Positions 15,288 through 24,584 of a stretch of 64,000 nucleotides of DNA are shown in pieces (within the stretch, counting starts at the first letter, position 1; every line of letters begins with the position of its first letter). Location of the stretch: positions 931,636 through 995,635 of the forward strand of contig JAWAHN010000001.1 of the NCBI GenBank assembly GCA_038889235.1. Direction: 5' to 3'. The position numbers and the translations under genes were made by a program. The notes under the pieces were generated by a model. It did not search any database. It was not told where the DNA came from and was given only the letters and a program-made list of their open reading frames with translations. The stretch comes from Candidatus Jordarchaeales archaeon. Lineage in GTDB: Archaea > Asgardarchaeota > Jordiarchaeia > Jordiarchaeales > Freyrarchaeaceae.

Positions 15288-16268
15288 GTGTCTAAGATAG
15301 AGATTAGGAAGCTTCAGAAAACTGGGGGAAGCACGTTTCTTTTAAGTCTTCCCAAAGATTGGATTAAGCGCATGGGTTTAAAGCAGGGGGATCTTGTAGC
15401 AGTAATAGAAAGAGGTGATGGCTCCCTTCTTGTCGACCCACGTTACTCTGAAAGGGAAAGAGTTAAGGTGGCTGTCATTGACATAGAATCAAGCCCAGAT
15501 TTCACGAGAGAAATAACTGCTAACTTTCTTTATGGTTACGACGTTATGAGGATTCGTTCGAAGAATGGAATCACACCAGAGCAAAGGGAAGCAATTAAGC
15601 GCTCGCTTCAGCAGCTTGTCGGTGTTGAGATAGTGGAGGAGAGCGCCAAAGAAATCACTTTACAGTGCTTGCTATCTCCTTCGGCTCTTTCGTTGAAGAA
15701 GACTATAAAGAGGACTTATCTAATCGCTGCTAGAATGCAAGAGGATGCTGTCACTGCGATAAAAGACAAGGATCTCGATTTGGCTGAGAGCGTTGTAGTG
15801 AGAGACGAAGACATAGACAGACTTTACTTTCTAATGGTTAGGCAACTTCGCTCAGCGATAATGGAACCGAATTTAGCGGAAAGAATGGGAATCAGCCCAA
15901 TAGAGTGCTTGGACTATCGCGTTGCAGTTAAGAGCATAGAATCCATGGCGGACTACTCTGTTAAGATAGCAGAACAAGTTCACCTTATGCTTAACGTTAA
16001 TGTGTCAGACAAAGTGATTGAAAGCATTTTAAAGATAAATCGCATAGCACACGAAATGCACTCTAACGCTATAGAGGCGCTCGTTAGGAAGGATGGTGTG
16101 CTCGCTGCCAAAACCATTGCGATGAAGCCCCAACGCAACCAAGCTGTAGAAGAGGCATATAAGATTCTTGCAGGCGAACCTGTCGAGGTTTCTATTCCCC
16201 TCAGTACAGTAATAGATATGTTAGACCGCATCTCTGAGTGCGGCGTCGACATAGCGGACTTAGCATAA
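15288..16268 (+). CDS. AbrB-PhoU fusion, phosphate uptake regulator family
   Basis: Residues 1-45 (IEIRKLQKTGGSTFLLSLP, GLKQGDLVAVIE) are a SpoVT/AbrB swapped-hairpin DNA-binding domain. The remainder (about 110-325) is a PhoU-like helical bundle with two repeats (DAVTAIKDKDLDLAESVVVRDEDIDRLYF; NAIEALVRKDGVLAAKTI). This fusion is common in archaea and is thought to control phosphate uptake. GTG 15288 is preferred because GGGGGTT precedes it by eight bases and it gives the usual N-terminus; the frame continues 13 codons upstream to a TTG. No pst genes are in the window. Confidence 0.86.
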   Translation: MSKIEIRKLQKTGGSTFLLSLPKDWIKRMGLKQGDLVAVIERGDGSLLVDPRYSERERVKVAVIDIESSPDFTREITANFLYGYDVMRIRSKNGITPEQREAIKRSLQQLVGVEIVEESAKEITLQCLLSPSALSLKKTIKRTYLIAARMQEDAVTAIKDKDLDLAESVVVRDEDIDRLYFLMVRQLRSAIMEPNLAERMGISPIECLDYRVAVKSIESMADYSVKIAEQVHLMLNVNVSDKVIESILKINRIAHEMHSNAIEALVRKDGVLAAKTIAMKPQRNQAVEEAYKILAGEPVEVSIPLSTVIDMLDRISECGVDIADLA

Positions 16269-16321
16269 TTAACCCTTCCTTCTCAGACAAGCATTTTCAC
16301 GCGAAAAAGGAGGGAAACATT

Positions 16322-17185
16322 ATGAAATCTATTGATGAAATGGCTCGTGAAATACAGTCGCGCTTTAAAATAGTTGGCAGACTGGAAGAATTGAAAAAAG
16401 CGTTAGCGGCCAAACTAGCATCACGCCACATTCTAATAGAAGGAGAAGTGGGTGTTGGAAAGACAACTCTAGCTGATGCCATTGCCAAGTATTTCAACCA
16501 GCCTATGTACCGTGTCGATGGGGACGAGAGATACACTGAGGCCAAACTAACAGGGTGGTTTGATCCTCCAGCAGTGATGAAATATGGGTATACAAAGGAC
16601 GCCTTCATCCCAGGGCCTCTAACTCTCGCAATGCTCGAAGGAGGAATCCTCTTCATAAACGAGATAAACAGGTTGAGTGAATCTACGCAGAACGTTCTTC
16701 TCCCTGTTATGGACGAGGGCAGACTTGGAATACCAAAAATCGGTGAGATCACAGCGAAAGACGGCTTCCTAATTATAGCAACACAGAACCCGCTCGAGCA
16801 CGTCGGCGTGACAGCTCTAAGTGAAGCATTGAGAGATAGGTTCTGCTGGATACGCATTGACTACCAAAGCGAGGAGGAAGAAAGAGAAATAGTGGCGCTT
16901 AGATCCGGCTGCTCTAACCCCGACATAATAAGGCTGGCAGTAAAGATAGTGAGAGCGACACGCACCCACGAAGACCTCCGAAGGGGCGCATCAGTTAGAG
17001 GCGCAATCGACATGGCACGCATAATCTCGCGGTTTGACGATGGACAAATAAAATCAAAGGATCTTTGGGTCCAAGTCGCAATAATGGCTCTGGGCACACG
17101 CGTAGAGCTAGAAGACGGCTCTGGCAGAACAGTCGAGGAGGTAATAAAAGAGATAGTTGAAGAATGCTTCGAGGATTTTCATTAA
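16322..17185 (+). CDS. MoxR-family AAA+ ATPase
   Basis: MoxR ATPases act as chaperones that remodel or activate partner complexes, usually together with VWA proteins. Walker A is IEGEVGVGKTTLADA (about 40-55), Walker B is ILFINEINRL, and the MoxR block LLPVMDEGRLGIP and IATQNPLEHVGVTALSEALRDRF are clear. Length 287 residues is typical. The start at ATG 16322 (MKSIDEMAREI) is chosen over upstream in-frame codons because it gives the family N-terminus. The next gene, a VWA protein, overlaps it by 22 bp, so the two form a unit. Confidence 0.9.
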   Translation: MKSIDEMAREIQSRFKIVGRLEELKKALAAKLASRHILIEGEVGVGKTTLADAIAKYFNQPMYRVDGDERYTEAKLTGWFDPPAVMKYGYTKDAFIPGPLTLAMLEGGILFINEINRLSESTQNVLLPVMDEGRLGIPKIGEITAKDGFLIIATQNPLEHVGVTALSEALRDRFCWIRIDYQSEEEEREIVALRSGCSNPDIIRLAVKIVRATRTHEDLRRGASVRGAIDMARIISRFDDGQIKSKDLWVQVAIMALGTRVELEDGSGRTVEEVIKEIVEECFEDFH

Positions 17186-18255
17186 AAGAGGAGGTTAAAA
17201 CCTCCGATGAACAAACGCGGGTGAACCCCTTCTCGGAATACGATCTCCTCATAGAGGAAATTTCTCTAGGCGTAGCTCCTCCATACGTATACGCTGAACT
17301 CGCAAAAAACCTCGATTACGCTTCCACAAGGAAGGCGGCAGAGCTTGCTTTAAAATACGGCAACCTTTCCGCCATAAAGGGCCTTTCAAGAGTGAACCCT
17401 GTGGCTGTCTCTGACGCCCTCTCCTGCCCTGATGCCGCTCTCTTAATCGCTAGGCGTTTATCCCGCGGTGACGTTCAAAGTCCCGTGGAGCTTTACGCTT
17501 TATTGCGCGGGAACCTTAATCGCAAATACCGACAAATCTTCCGGAGACTAGCTAAGATCGCCATAATCAAGACTTCACTTAGAATAAGTGGGCGCGGACT
17601 CAGAGGCCCCTTAAGGAGAAGGGTTCCTTACTATCCGGGGCTATCCGAATTCGACGACGAGCTAATGATAGAATCTTTCATCGAGAAAGGATACCTTTCA
17701 TACGAGGACATAGTTGGACTGGAACCCCGATCTCTGGCAAAATCAGGCGTGTTGATCTTTGACTCCAGTGGGAGCATGACTGAAGAAAAGCTCTTTAACG
17801 CAGCGCTTTCCACAGCGGTTCTAGCCTACAACATGCGAAATGAAGACTACGCAGTCATAGGGTTCGGTACGCGCGCCTTTACAATAAAAAGAATTGGTGA
17901 ACGAAAAAGCATAGACAAAGTGGTGGAAGAAATATTGGACATAAGTTCTATAGGGTACTCGAACATAAATGACGCTCTATCTGTCGGTTTGAAAGAACTG
18001 TCCAAAGTAAAGCACAGGGGGAGGCGGTGGGGTGTCCTAATAACCGACGGCGAATGGAATGTAGGAGGGGACCCGCTACCAATAGCAGCCAAATTCCCAA
18101 CTTTACATGTCATAGCGACACCAAGCAAAGGAAAGATAGCAGAGCATGGACTAAAGACGTGCCGGGAGTTGGCTAAGGCAGGTAGAGGCCGTTTCATGGT
18201 CGTGAAAAGCTTTTCAGAGATCCCTCGCTTACTCGCAAAACTTCTTCTTTCCTAA
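17164..18255 (+). CDS. VWA-domain protein paired with MoxR
   Basis: A 363-residue protein with a helical N-terminal region (about 1-180; KNLDYASTRKAAELALKYGNL) and a C-terminal von Willebrand A domain (about 190-360). The metal-ion-dependent adhesion site is intact: LIFDSSGSMTEEK with DxSxS, a conserved threonine region (GYSNINDAL) and ITDGEWN. It overlaps moxR by 22 bp, consistent with the general MoxR-VWA partnership in which the VWA protein links the ATPase to its target. The target here is unknown. It overlaps the convergent LysR gene by 4 bp. Confidence 0.88.
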   Translation: MLRGFSLKEEVKTSDEQTRVNPFSEYDLLIEEISLGVAPPYVYAELAKNLDYASTRKAAELALKYGNLSAIKGLSRVNPVAVSDALSCPDAALLIARRLSRGDVQSPVELYALLRGNLNRKYRQIFRRLAKIAIIKTSLRISGRGLRGPLRRRVPYYPGLSEFDDELMIESFIEKGYLSYEDIVGLEPRSLAKSGVLIFDSSGSMTEEKLFNAALSTAVLAYNMRNEDYAVIGFGTRAFTIKRIGERKSIDKVVEEILDISSIGYSNINDALSVGLKELSKVKHRGRRWGVLITDGEWNVGGDPLPIAAKFPTLHVIATPSKGKIAEHGLKTCRELAKAGRGRFMVVKSFSEIPRLLAKLLLS

Positions 18256-19157
18256 CCTTTCTTCCACATTTCTGACGCGAACCTCCAAAACTCTTCTGCC
18301 ATCGCAGCTAGCGGCCTCCTCTTATCTCTAACTAAGTACAACATGCGCTCGGCCTTCCACCCCTCCACCTCTATAATTTTGACGAGCCCCGCAGCCTCAG
18401 CTTTCCTAGCTGCTGTTTCTGACATTATTGTTATGCCAAGTCCTGCCGACACTGCATTTACCACCGCCTCAGTGCTTCCTACTTCTAGTGAGATCTTCAA
18501 CTTGCCAGGGGGAACCCTCCGCAGTGTAAGGGCCTTCTCCGCTTCAGCACGCGTACCTGAAGTCTTACTTCTGAAGACGAAAGGATATTTTAAGCAGTCT
18601 TCTAAGGTGACTTTCTCCTTCCTCACAAGCTCATGCCCAACAGGACATACGAAAACTAGTTTTTCTTTCCCTATGGGTACTACATCAAACTCGTTAGTAC
18701 TTCTATCGAAAAGGCTACCCACAGCTGCTAGATCAACTTCTCCCTCAAGCAACTTCTTCAAAGCCTCACTGCTGTCCATCACTTCTATCTCAAAGCTAAC
18801 CTTAGGTCTTACCTCCTTGAAGCGGGCCACCAGCCATGGAAGGATATGTTCCCCGGGAATAGTGCTTGCTGCAACCTTTATTTTCCCCTCTTTCTCCCTT
18901 GCCATCCACGTCAATTCCCTCTTAGCTTCCTCAACGATACTAAGTATCTTTTTCGCCTTCTCCAGTAAAATTTCTCCTTCCTTAGTTAACCTCACGGTCC
19001 TTTTGCTTCTATCAAAGAGAACCGCACCAAAAAACTTCTCAAGTGCCGCTATATGGTTACTTACAGTAGCCTGCGTGACCCCTAGCTCCCTAGCAGCCCT
19101 TAAAAATCCTCCCTTCTCTACGACTTCAATAAATGTTCTAAGATATTCTATCTTCAT
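18252..19157 (-). CDS. LysR-family transcription regulator
   Basis: N-terminal winged helix-turn-helix at residues 1-60 (YLRTFIEVVEKGGFLRAARELGVTQATVSNHIAALE) followed by a two-lobed substrate-binding domain (about 85-300; GKIKVAASTIPGEHILPWLVARF; SKTSGTRAEAEKA; GSTEAVVNAVSAGLGITIMS). It resembles CysB/CysL-type and archaeal LysR proteins; the effector cannot be inferred. ATG 19157 (MKIEYLRTF) is the standard LysR start; the frame is open ten codons upstream. No divergent target gene is adjacent; a tRNA lies upstream. Confidence 0.9.
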   Translation of the reverse strand: MKIEYLRTFIEVVEKGGFLRAARELGVTQATVSNHIAALEKFFGAVLFDRSKRTVRLTKEGEILLEKAKKILSIVEEAKRELTWMAREKEGKIKVAASTIPGEHILPWLVARFKEVRPKVSFEIEVMDSSEALKKLLEGEVDLAAVGSLFDRSTNEFDVVPIGKEKLVFVCPVGHELVRKEKVTLEDCLKYPFVFRSKTSGTRAEAEKALTLRRVPPGKLKISLEVGSTEAVVNAVSAGLGITIMSETAARKAEAAGLVKIIEVEGWKAERMLYLVRDKRRPLAAMAEEFWRFASEMWKKG

Positions 19158-19329
19158 TTTGTACGCCCTCTCGATTCCCCAAACCATCCCTAAAAATTTT
19201 TGACCAATACGCTAAATTCAGGTAATATTTTGAATATCATAACTCTTTCTTTTTAATAATTTTTACGCAAATTTCGGAATAATCTTAACGAGCAAGAAAA
19301 TCAAAAGTAAAATGATTGGAAGTATTTGG

Positions 19330-19464
19330 TGCGGGGGGTGGGATTTGAACCCACGAACGCGTGCGCCCATACTGGTCTACGCGATGGGCTCCTGAGGCCC
19401 ACCCCTATGGTCATCCACGCCTTTGACTTTGCCTGCAGGACGCATCTGGCTTGGGTACCCCCGC
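19330..19464 (-). tRNA. tRNA-Leu(CAG), with probable D-loop and variable-arm introns
   Basis: Acceptor GCGGGGG/CCCCCGC, T arm GTGGG-TTCAAAT-CCCAC, anticodon arm TGGGC-CTCAGGA-GCCCA (anticodon CAG), A73 and an encoded CCA (19327-19329) are all clear. At 135 nt it is about 49 nt too long. The D-loop has about 33 extra bases (about 19413-19445) between AAGCCAG and GACCATAGGGG, and the variable arm has about 16 extra (about 19362-19377) between TCGCGTA and CGCGTTC. Removing both gives a normal class II leucine tRNA. Exact junctions are ambiguous; I could not fold a canonical bulge-helix-bulge by eye. Confidence 0.85.
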
Positions 19465-19483
19465 CCAACAATCAAAATTCCAT

Positions 19484-20887
19484 TCATTTGGGTCTATTCG
19501 TGCAAACATTTTCCACTATATACTCTGCAATCTGCTCGGCTTTTTGTTTAAGTTTTTCTGTTATGTACCCTTTAATAAATGCTTCTTCGAGCGCGTTCTT
19601 GTCTATGATTCTTAGAGTTCCGTCAGGAAGCTGCACAACGTCAATTTCTAGGTCCACATATCTTATTTTTCCAGGGTAAATTTCTATTGGGGTGTTTATG
19701 TTGTGAAATGCGCCCTTGAACTCCCCGTTTTTAGAGTAATATTCTGTTCTGAAGAACCACTCGCCTACCCTAACTCTAGTTATGCCGTAATCTCCTTCCT
19801 CTTTCGGAACGTTCAGTCCGTCATAATATCCCCCCTCAGTGAAGCTTCTCTTTACAACTATCTCCTGATCGTCCTTGTTTTGCAGTATTTTTCCGTGAAG
19901 AAACAATACTTTACCGTCAAGTTTTATGTGCTCAAAGCGCACTTTGCTCCCGTTTTTTAAAGAATCGCTGATAGTCATTTTTTGAAGCGTTTCTTTGATC
20001 TCACTTCGCAGCTCTGGATGCTTTGAAATAAGATTTTCAGCAAAATCGACTAGAAGTGCAACATCGCTCCCCAGTGACTTGTAGAAGTGGTGCCCGTCTA
20101 TTGTTGGCGTAACGCTCCCTCTTATTTCGTCCAGTTGTTTTTTTGCGCTTGCGGGGAACTCAGCGATAACGGTTTCGTCGCCTTCCCTAATAAGTGTCGG
20201 CTCGTCTACGTTCTCTGAAAGAGAAATTATTTTCTTCAATTCTTCCCCTATTTCTTCTACTTCTTTTGTAATAAGTGAAAGGTCCGCTTTCCCCGCCGCC
20301 GTCCTGAAGATTATGCCTACCCCAGCAGGTTTCATTTTGTTACCAATCCGGTAGAGCACATTGCGTATATCTCTATCTTTAATTTTATTGCTCACCCCTA
20401 CATGTCCACTGGAAGTCAGCACCACGTACTTTCCAGCAATAGCTATCTCCCCAGTCGCCTGTGGTCGCGGATCCACTTCACATATCCTTAGAAGCTGTAT
20501 TTCCCCTTCTTCTTTACAGCTCCCCTTCACAGGAAGCTTCAGACATCCTATATCAGCGATTGCTCTATCTCCACGCTTACCAATTATGCGGCCAACATAG
20601 ATGGCGTTTAAGTTGACTTTAGCTTTACGGATAATGACGTCTTCTAATTCCTCTCTAATTATGTTGACGACCCTTTCCAAGGGTTTTTTCTCACCTGTTA
20701 TGACCACTCCCTGCCTGTTCTTTGTGTCGAAAACTTCTACATCTGGAGGTTCCATTGTCCTCTCGATTTTCAGCCTTTCAGCCAACACCGATGAACTTTG
20801 GGTGATCGATAAGCCATGTTTTAGGAAAAGCTTAGAGAGCGCCGTAGTATAGATTCCTCTAACTCTAACCTGAATTTTTTCTTCCAA
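19484..20887 (-). CDS. fau-1: FAU-1 family RNA-binding protein (RNase E/G-like, DUF402)
   Basis: Archaeal FAU-1 binds AU-rich RNA and is reported to have RNase E/G-like activity in 5S rRNA processing. The N-terminal two thirds resemble RNase E/G (IQVRVRGIYTTALSKLFLKHG; VGRIIGKRGDRAIADIG; MKPAGVGIIFRTAA). The C-terminal part (about residues 320-465) is a DUF402 barrel with YYSKNGEFKGAFHNINTPIEI and YVDLEIDVVQLPDG. TTG 20887 is chosen because GAGGTG lies six bases upstream; the open frame goes on to 20992 without family similarity. Downstream is tRNA-Leu(CAG), 20 bp away. Confidence 0.88.
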   Translation of the reverse strand: MEEKIQVRVRGIYTTALSKLFLKHGLSITQSSSVLAERLKIERTMEPPDVEVFDTKNRQGVVITGEKKPLERVVNIIREELEDVIIRKAKVNLNAIYVGRIIGKRGDRAIADIGCLKLPVKGSCKEEGEIQLLRICEVDPRPQATGEIAIAGKYVVLTSSGHVGVSNKIKDRDIRNVLYRIGNKMKPAGVGIIFRTAAGKADLSLITKEVEEIGEELKKIISLSENVDEPTLIREGDETVIAEFPASAKKQLDEIRGSVTPTIDGHHFYKSLGSDVALLVDFAENLISKHPELRSEIKETLQKMTISDSLKNGSKVRFEHIKLDGKVLFLHGKILQNKDDQEIVVKRSFTEGGYYDGLNVPKEEGDYGITRVRVGEWFFRTEYYSKNGEFKGAFHNINTPIEIYPGKIRYVDLEIDVVQLPDGTLRIIDKNALEEAFIKGYITEKLKQKAEQIAEYIVENVCTNRPK

Positions 20888-20992
20888 TGCAAAACACCTC
20901 TTATCACGTCGTCTTAAAAGAAAAGAAGGTAACACCGGGGATAATTGCTTGATTAAACCAGCTAAGGTTCTTTTCTTTTCGTTATCCTTCAC

Positions 20993-21256
20993 TTACTCAT
21001 CTCTTATTGTTTCCAGAATGGACACCGCGCTCCATATCTTTGTCCTACTGTGTAGAGGGCAATTTGGATCTTGAGACGCCTCCTCAAGTATAGATATCGC
21101 GTTTGATGCTTTAACTGCGGGCGTGTACTTAGGTTCTTTAAGTGCTTCTATTGCCTCGTTTGCTGCTCTTCTAATGTTCCTTGGAGTAGTCGTATCCTCG
21201 GATATTTGTTTCAAGATAGCTATTGCCTGATTCATTTTTTCAAGGGCGTTGCTCAA
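20993..21256 (-). CDS. UPF0147 family protein
   Basis: Small helical archaeal protein of about 87 residues with conserved blocks AIAILKQISEDTTTPRNIRRA, ANEAIEALKEPKYTPAVKAS and DPNCPLHSRTKIWSAVSILE. Function is unknown; the family is widespread in archaea. TTG 21256 has GGGGGG upstream and gives the normal family start; the ORF extends nine codons further. It is co-directional with and just upstream of fau-1. Confidence 0.88.
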   Translation of the reverse strand: MSNALEKMNQAIAILKQISEDTTTPRNIRRAANEAIEALKEPKYTPAVKASNAISILEEASQDPNCPLHSRTKIWSAVSILETIRDE

Positions 21257-21449
21257 GATAAGCCCCCCTTGAAATCGATGCATGTTTTAATTCCTAGTTG
21301 GGTGTGTTTTTAAAGGCTTTTTACTCTCATATTACCGAGCCAAGCTTTTTTACCTTACGCTTTCAGATAACTGTTGAACGCTTTATCCCTAAAAACATTT
21401 ATTTTCATACATCTACTTAAGGTCAATACGTAGATTAATATCTTGTTCG

Positions 21450-21800
21450 GTGAACCCTTTGGAGTCTGAAAATTTACAGAAAATGGTTGACATGTTAAGG
21501 CGAGGGGCCACGCTCCTCTCTAAAGCTTGCCCTGCCTGCAGCTCCCCCTTGTTTAAGATAGGCGGGAAAATATGGTGTCCGACTTGTGAGAAGCAAGTTG
21601 TTGTTGTTAAAGAGGGGGAGCCTCTGCCGTCGGAGTTGAGCAGCCTGCTACTTTCAAGTCTAGCTAACACGATTTACGAGAAGCTCAGAGAGGTTGAAGG
21701 TCGCATTAAGGGAGCTGAAGATGTAGGCGAGCTGCAGGAGGCATTAAGGCTTGCAGTAGGCTTGCTAGAGGTTTTGGAAAGAATAAAGCGGTTAACATGA
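21450..21800 (+). CDS. Sjogren's autoantigen p27-like zinc-ribbon protein
   Basis: A 116-residue protein with a single zinc ribbon near residues 27-46 (CPACSSPLFKIGGKIWCPTC, C-x2-C...C-x2-C) followed by a long amphipathic helix. The layout matches the archaeal/eukaryotic Sjogren's syndrome/scleroderma autoantigen 1 (p27) family, whose role is not established. The start is GTG. It overlaps the 3' end of the convergent hef gene by 9 bp. Confidence 0.82.
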   Translation: MNPLESENLQKMVDMLRRGATLLSKACPACSSPLFKIGGKIWCPTCEKQVVVVKEGEPLPSELSSLLLSSLANTIYEKLREVEGRIKGAEDVGELQEALRLAVGLLEVLERIKRLT

Positions 21801-24059
21801 GTCCTCTCCACGGTACTCTGCGCGGAGAACTTCTTTTATCTTCTTAGCTTTCCTCTCTCCTATGCCTTGGACGCTCATAAGCTCCTTTTCGTCGGCGGTA
21901 TAAACGCGCTCCACGCTTTTAAATTTTTGAAGCAGTCTCTTAGCTAGAATGTAGTCTATGCCTGGCAAGGCAGCTACAATGTGTTCCTGCAACTCTTTTA
22001 ATGTTGCAGGCTTCTTAACACCTATCCGTATTCCTTTCCTTCCCTCTTCTTTCTCCCTTCGTGCAATAGTCTTTATCACTTCAGCTGTCTCCTTGGCGTT
22101 TTGAGTCCAAAAGATAGGTATCTTAAAGTCAAGTGCTATGCTCACTAGTGCTCCTCTAATCGCTTCAGGGTTTACCCCTCTTCGCTCATACAAATTTCCT
22201 CCTTCTATTATTAACAGGGGTGACTCGTACGTTCTCGAGAGCTCGACTAGTTGCTTAAACAATCGCTGGTCTATGATCGACTGAACGAAGTCAGCATCAG
22301 TCTTACGCTCTACACCGACCCTCTCCGAAATAACGTAGTCTCCCACGTCTAGCTTTGTCAGGACAACTTCGACACCAAGCCTAGCTAGTTCCTGAACGAC
22401 AGCGTTCCCTCCTTCCCTAACATCTGCGTATACAATCAACTTGTCTCCTCTCGGAATATACTCCTCCAGGCTAACTTGTTGGTTGACTCCTCTTCCGCCT
22501 TCTACATTAACTCTCTTTTTCTCCAAGCTCTTTATGATTCCGCGCATGTTCTCCTCCTTCCACTTAACCGACCAATAATATTTCTCGTCCATGGTTCCCT
22601 TAGTGATAAGGAAGACCACTTTACCTGGCCTCCTTCTTCCCGTTCTTCCTTTTCTCTGTACGAACCTCACCGCACTAGGGGTAATATCGTAGAAGACCAC
22701 TAAATCGCACTCGCTGACATCAACGCCTTCTTCAGCCACACTGGTGGCAACCAGCACTTTGAACTCCCCCCTCCTAAATTTTTCAATTACTTCCGCTTGC
22801 TGTTTTTGGGTAAGCCCCGAAGATCCCCCCCTCTTACCCTGACCAATTATTTTATCAGCGCTAATTTCGTTCTCGCGGAGAGCTTTTAATAACTCGTTAA
22901 CAGTACTTCTAAACTGCGTGAACACGATAACCCTAGACTCGGGCTTTCTACAAAGCTGGCTTCTAATTATGTTGATAAGAGCTCCTCTCTTGGGGTGTGT
23001 TACTCCGCGGGAAATCATGTTTTCCGTTTCTTTCTCAACAGAAAGAACTAAGGGGTCCTCGAGAATGTTTCTTAAACCCTTACCCCCCCTTAGCAGCGCC
23101 CTCTCCCTTAGTTGTTCAAAGTATTTTTTAAAAGCCTCAAGTCCTTGTGTTTCCAATATTTCGAGGGCGTGGGCGAGCCTTATAGCTCCGGAAACCGCTA
23201 CCAAGCACGCGTAATCTTTTTCGTCCTTATTCTCTTTTCTCAAAAGGGTGCTTTGAATCTCTATAAGTTCTTTTCTAGTCCATCTTTTCTTTCTCGCATT
23301 AACATAGCCTGCATCTTTTAAAACACTTAGATTTTTTCTAATAACCTCCTCCAACTTCTCCTTTATACGCAAAAACTCTTCCGGAAGCTTCACTTCGACC
23401 CATTCTACTTCAATCGTCTTAACGTAGGGTGCTACGTCGGGGCTTCTCTCCGTTCGCGCCTCCACTTGCTTTATACCTAAAACCCTACAAATTTCTAATA
23501 ATTTTTCTTTCTGAGACCCGGGAGATGCTGTGAGTCCTAATATAAGCGGCTTCCTTGCTCTTCTCATATATTCCTCAGCTATGAACGTGTAGGGGTAATC
23601 TCCCACGGCTCTATGTGCCTCATCGAAAACTAATAGAACCCAGTCTAGGCAGTTTACACGTCCTGCTATCAAATCATTCCTAACAACTTGTGGAGTTGCT
23701 AAGACAACTTTCGCCTCCAACCATATCCTTTCTCTCTCCCCTGGCGCGTTTTCCCCGGTGCATACCCTTATCTCATTTTCGGGTATATTCAGAGCTTTCT
23801 TGAAGGTCTCTGCGTGTTGGATGACAAGAGGCCTTGTAGGTGCTAAAACGACGACCTTCCCCCATTCATACATCAACAGCCTTTCCGCCGCCACCATTAT
23901 TGCAATAATCGTTTTACCTAATCCGGTCGGAAGCACCACTAGCGTGTTCCCTTTCAAAGCTTTAGAAACTATGTTCCTCTGATATTCCCTAAGCTCAATG
24001 CTTCCTTCCTTAATAAGAGGGTGTACCAGCATCCCTGGCCCGCTCAAAGGTCTACTCAT
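21792..24059 (-). CDS. hef: Hef: SF2 helicase fused to XPF-type nuclease
   Basis: Archaeal Hef processes stalled replication forks and branched DNA. Helicase motifs run in order over the first 490 residues: I LVVLPTGLGKT, Ia LAPTRPLVIQH, II VFDEAHRAVG, III LGLTASPG, V ATSVAEEGVDV, VI QRKGRTGRRRPGK. The XPF nuclease follows (about 540-670) with YADVREG, GDYVISERVGVERKTDADF (catalytic ERK-x3-D) and a C-terminal tandem helix-hairpin-helix (ALPGIDYILAKRLLQKF; VQGIGERKAKKI). Length 755 is normal. ATG 24059 has GGTGGGGGA just upstream. All catalytic residues are present, so it should be an active fused enzyme. Confidence 0.95.
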   Translation of the reverse strand: MSRPLSGPGMLVHPLIKEGSIELREYQRNIVSKALKGNTLVVLPTGLGKTIIAIMVAAERLLMYEWGKVVVLAPTRPLVIQHAETFKKALNIPENEIRVCTGENAPGERERIWLEAKVVLATPQVVRNDLIAGRVNCLDWVLLVFDEAHRAVGDYPYTFIAEEYMRRARKPLILGLTASPGSQKEKLLEICRVLGIKQVEARTERSPDVAPYVKTIEVEWVEVKLPEEFLRIKEKLEEVIRKNLSVLKDAGYVNARKKRWTRKELIEIQSTLLRKENKDEKDYACLVAVSGAIRLAHALEILETQGLEAFKKYFEQLRERALLRGGKGLRNILEDPLVLSVEKETENMISRGVTHPKRGALINIIRSQLCRKPESRVIVFTQFRSTVNELLKALRENEISADKIIGQGKRGGSSGLTQKQQAEVIEKFRRGEFKVLVATSVAEEGVDVSECDLVVFYDITPSAVRFVQRKGRTGRRRPGKVVFLITKGTMDEKYYWSVKWKEENMRGIIKSLEKKRVNVEGGRGVNQQVSLEEYIPRGDKLIVYADVREGGNAVVQELARLGVEVVLTKLDVGDYVISERVGVERKTDADFVQSIIDQRLFKQLVELSRTYESPLLIIEGGNLYERRGVNPEAIRGALVSIALDFKIPIFWTQNAKETAEVIKTIARREKEEGRKGIRIGVKKPATLKELQEHIVAALPGIDYILAKRLLQKFKSVERVYTADEKELMSVQGIGERKAKKIKEVLRAEYRGEDSC

Positions 24060-24227
24060 CTGTCCCCCACCAGGCTCCTAAAAGTATCTTCCAGTGTTCA
24101 ACGTTATTTTCCCTAAAACATCTACGTGCTTTCCCAGTCATATCTAGTTATAAATCTGCGTCGCTTCATTAAAACTAATCGATCCCCCCTAAAAGTGCTA
24201 AACCCGTTTATCCTCCTGGGTGGAATC

Positions 24228-24584
24228 ATGGAGTTAACTGCAATAAGTCAAGGTCGTGAATGCTTTTCAGGTATCCAGTGTGAATTGTACGAACTAACTG
24301 TCCCCGGAGACCTAGTAGGCAAACTGGTCATTGATGGTGCTGCGAGAATTGTAGGGATAGTGCGAAGTGTTAAGCTCACGTTACCCCCCGCAAAAATCGA
24401 GATAGTGGTTAAAGGGCTCGACGTTGAATTCTCGGTGGATGTTTCTAATGTTAGTGCTGTTGGTGGTGTTGTTCAATTAAAATCTATTGCCAAGGAAGCC
24501 GAACCATTGGAAATAAGAGACGCCCAAAGGTTGAGGAAAGAGCTTATAGAAGAAATACGGGCAATGATCTCAAACATATCCTAA
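24228..24584 (+). CDS. Uncharacterised beta-rich protein (PRC-barrel-like)
   Basis: A 118-residue protein of unknown function. The central part (GDLVGKLVIDGAARIVGIVRSVKLTLPPAKIEIVVKGLDVEFSVD, read in pieces) has the alternating strands of a PRC-barrel-like fold; the C-terminus is a helix (RDAQRLRKELIEEIRAMISNIS). ATG 24228 has GGGTGG nine bases upstream; the ORF extends further without similarity. Divergent from hef; its stop overlaps the convergent PAPS-reductase gene by 4 bp. Confidence 0.55.
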   Translation: MELTAISQGRECFSGIQCELYELTVPGDLVGKLVIDGAARIVGIVRSVKLTLPPAKIEIVVKGLDVEFSVDVSNVSAVGGVVQLKSIAKEAEPLEIRDAQRLRKELIEEIRAMISNIS

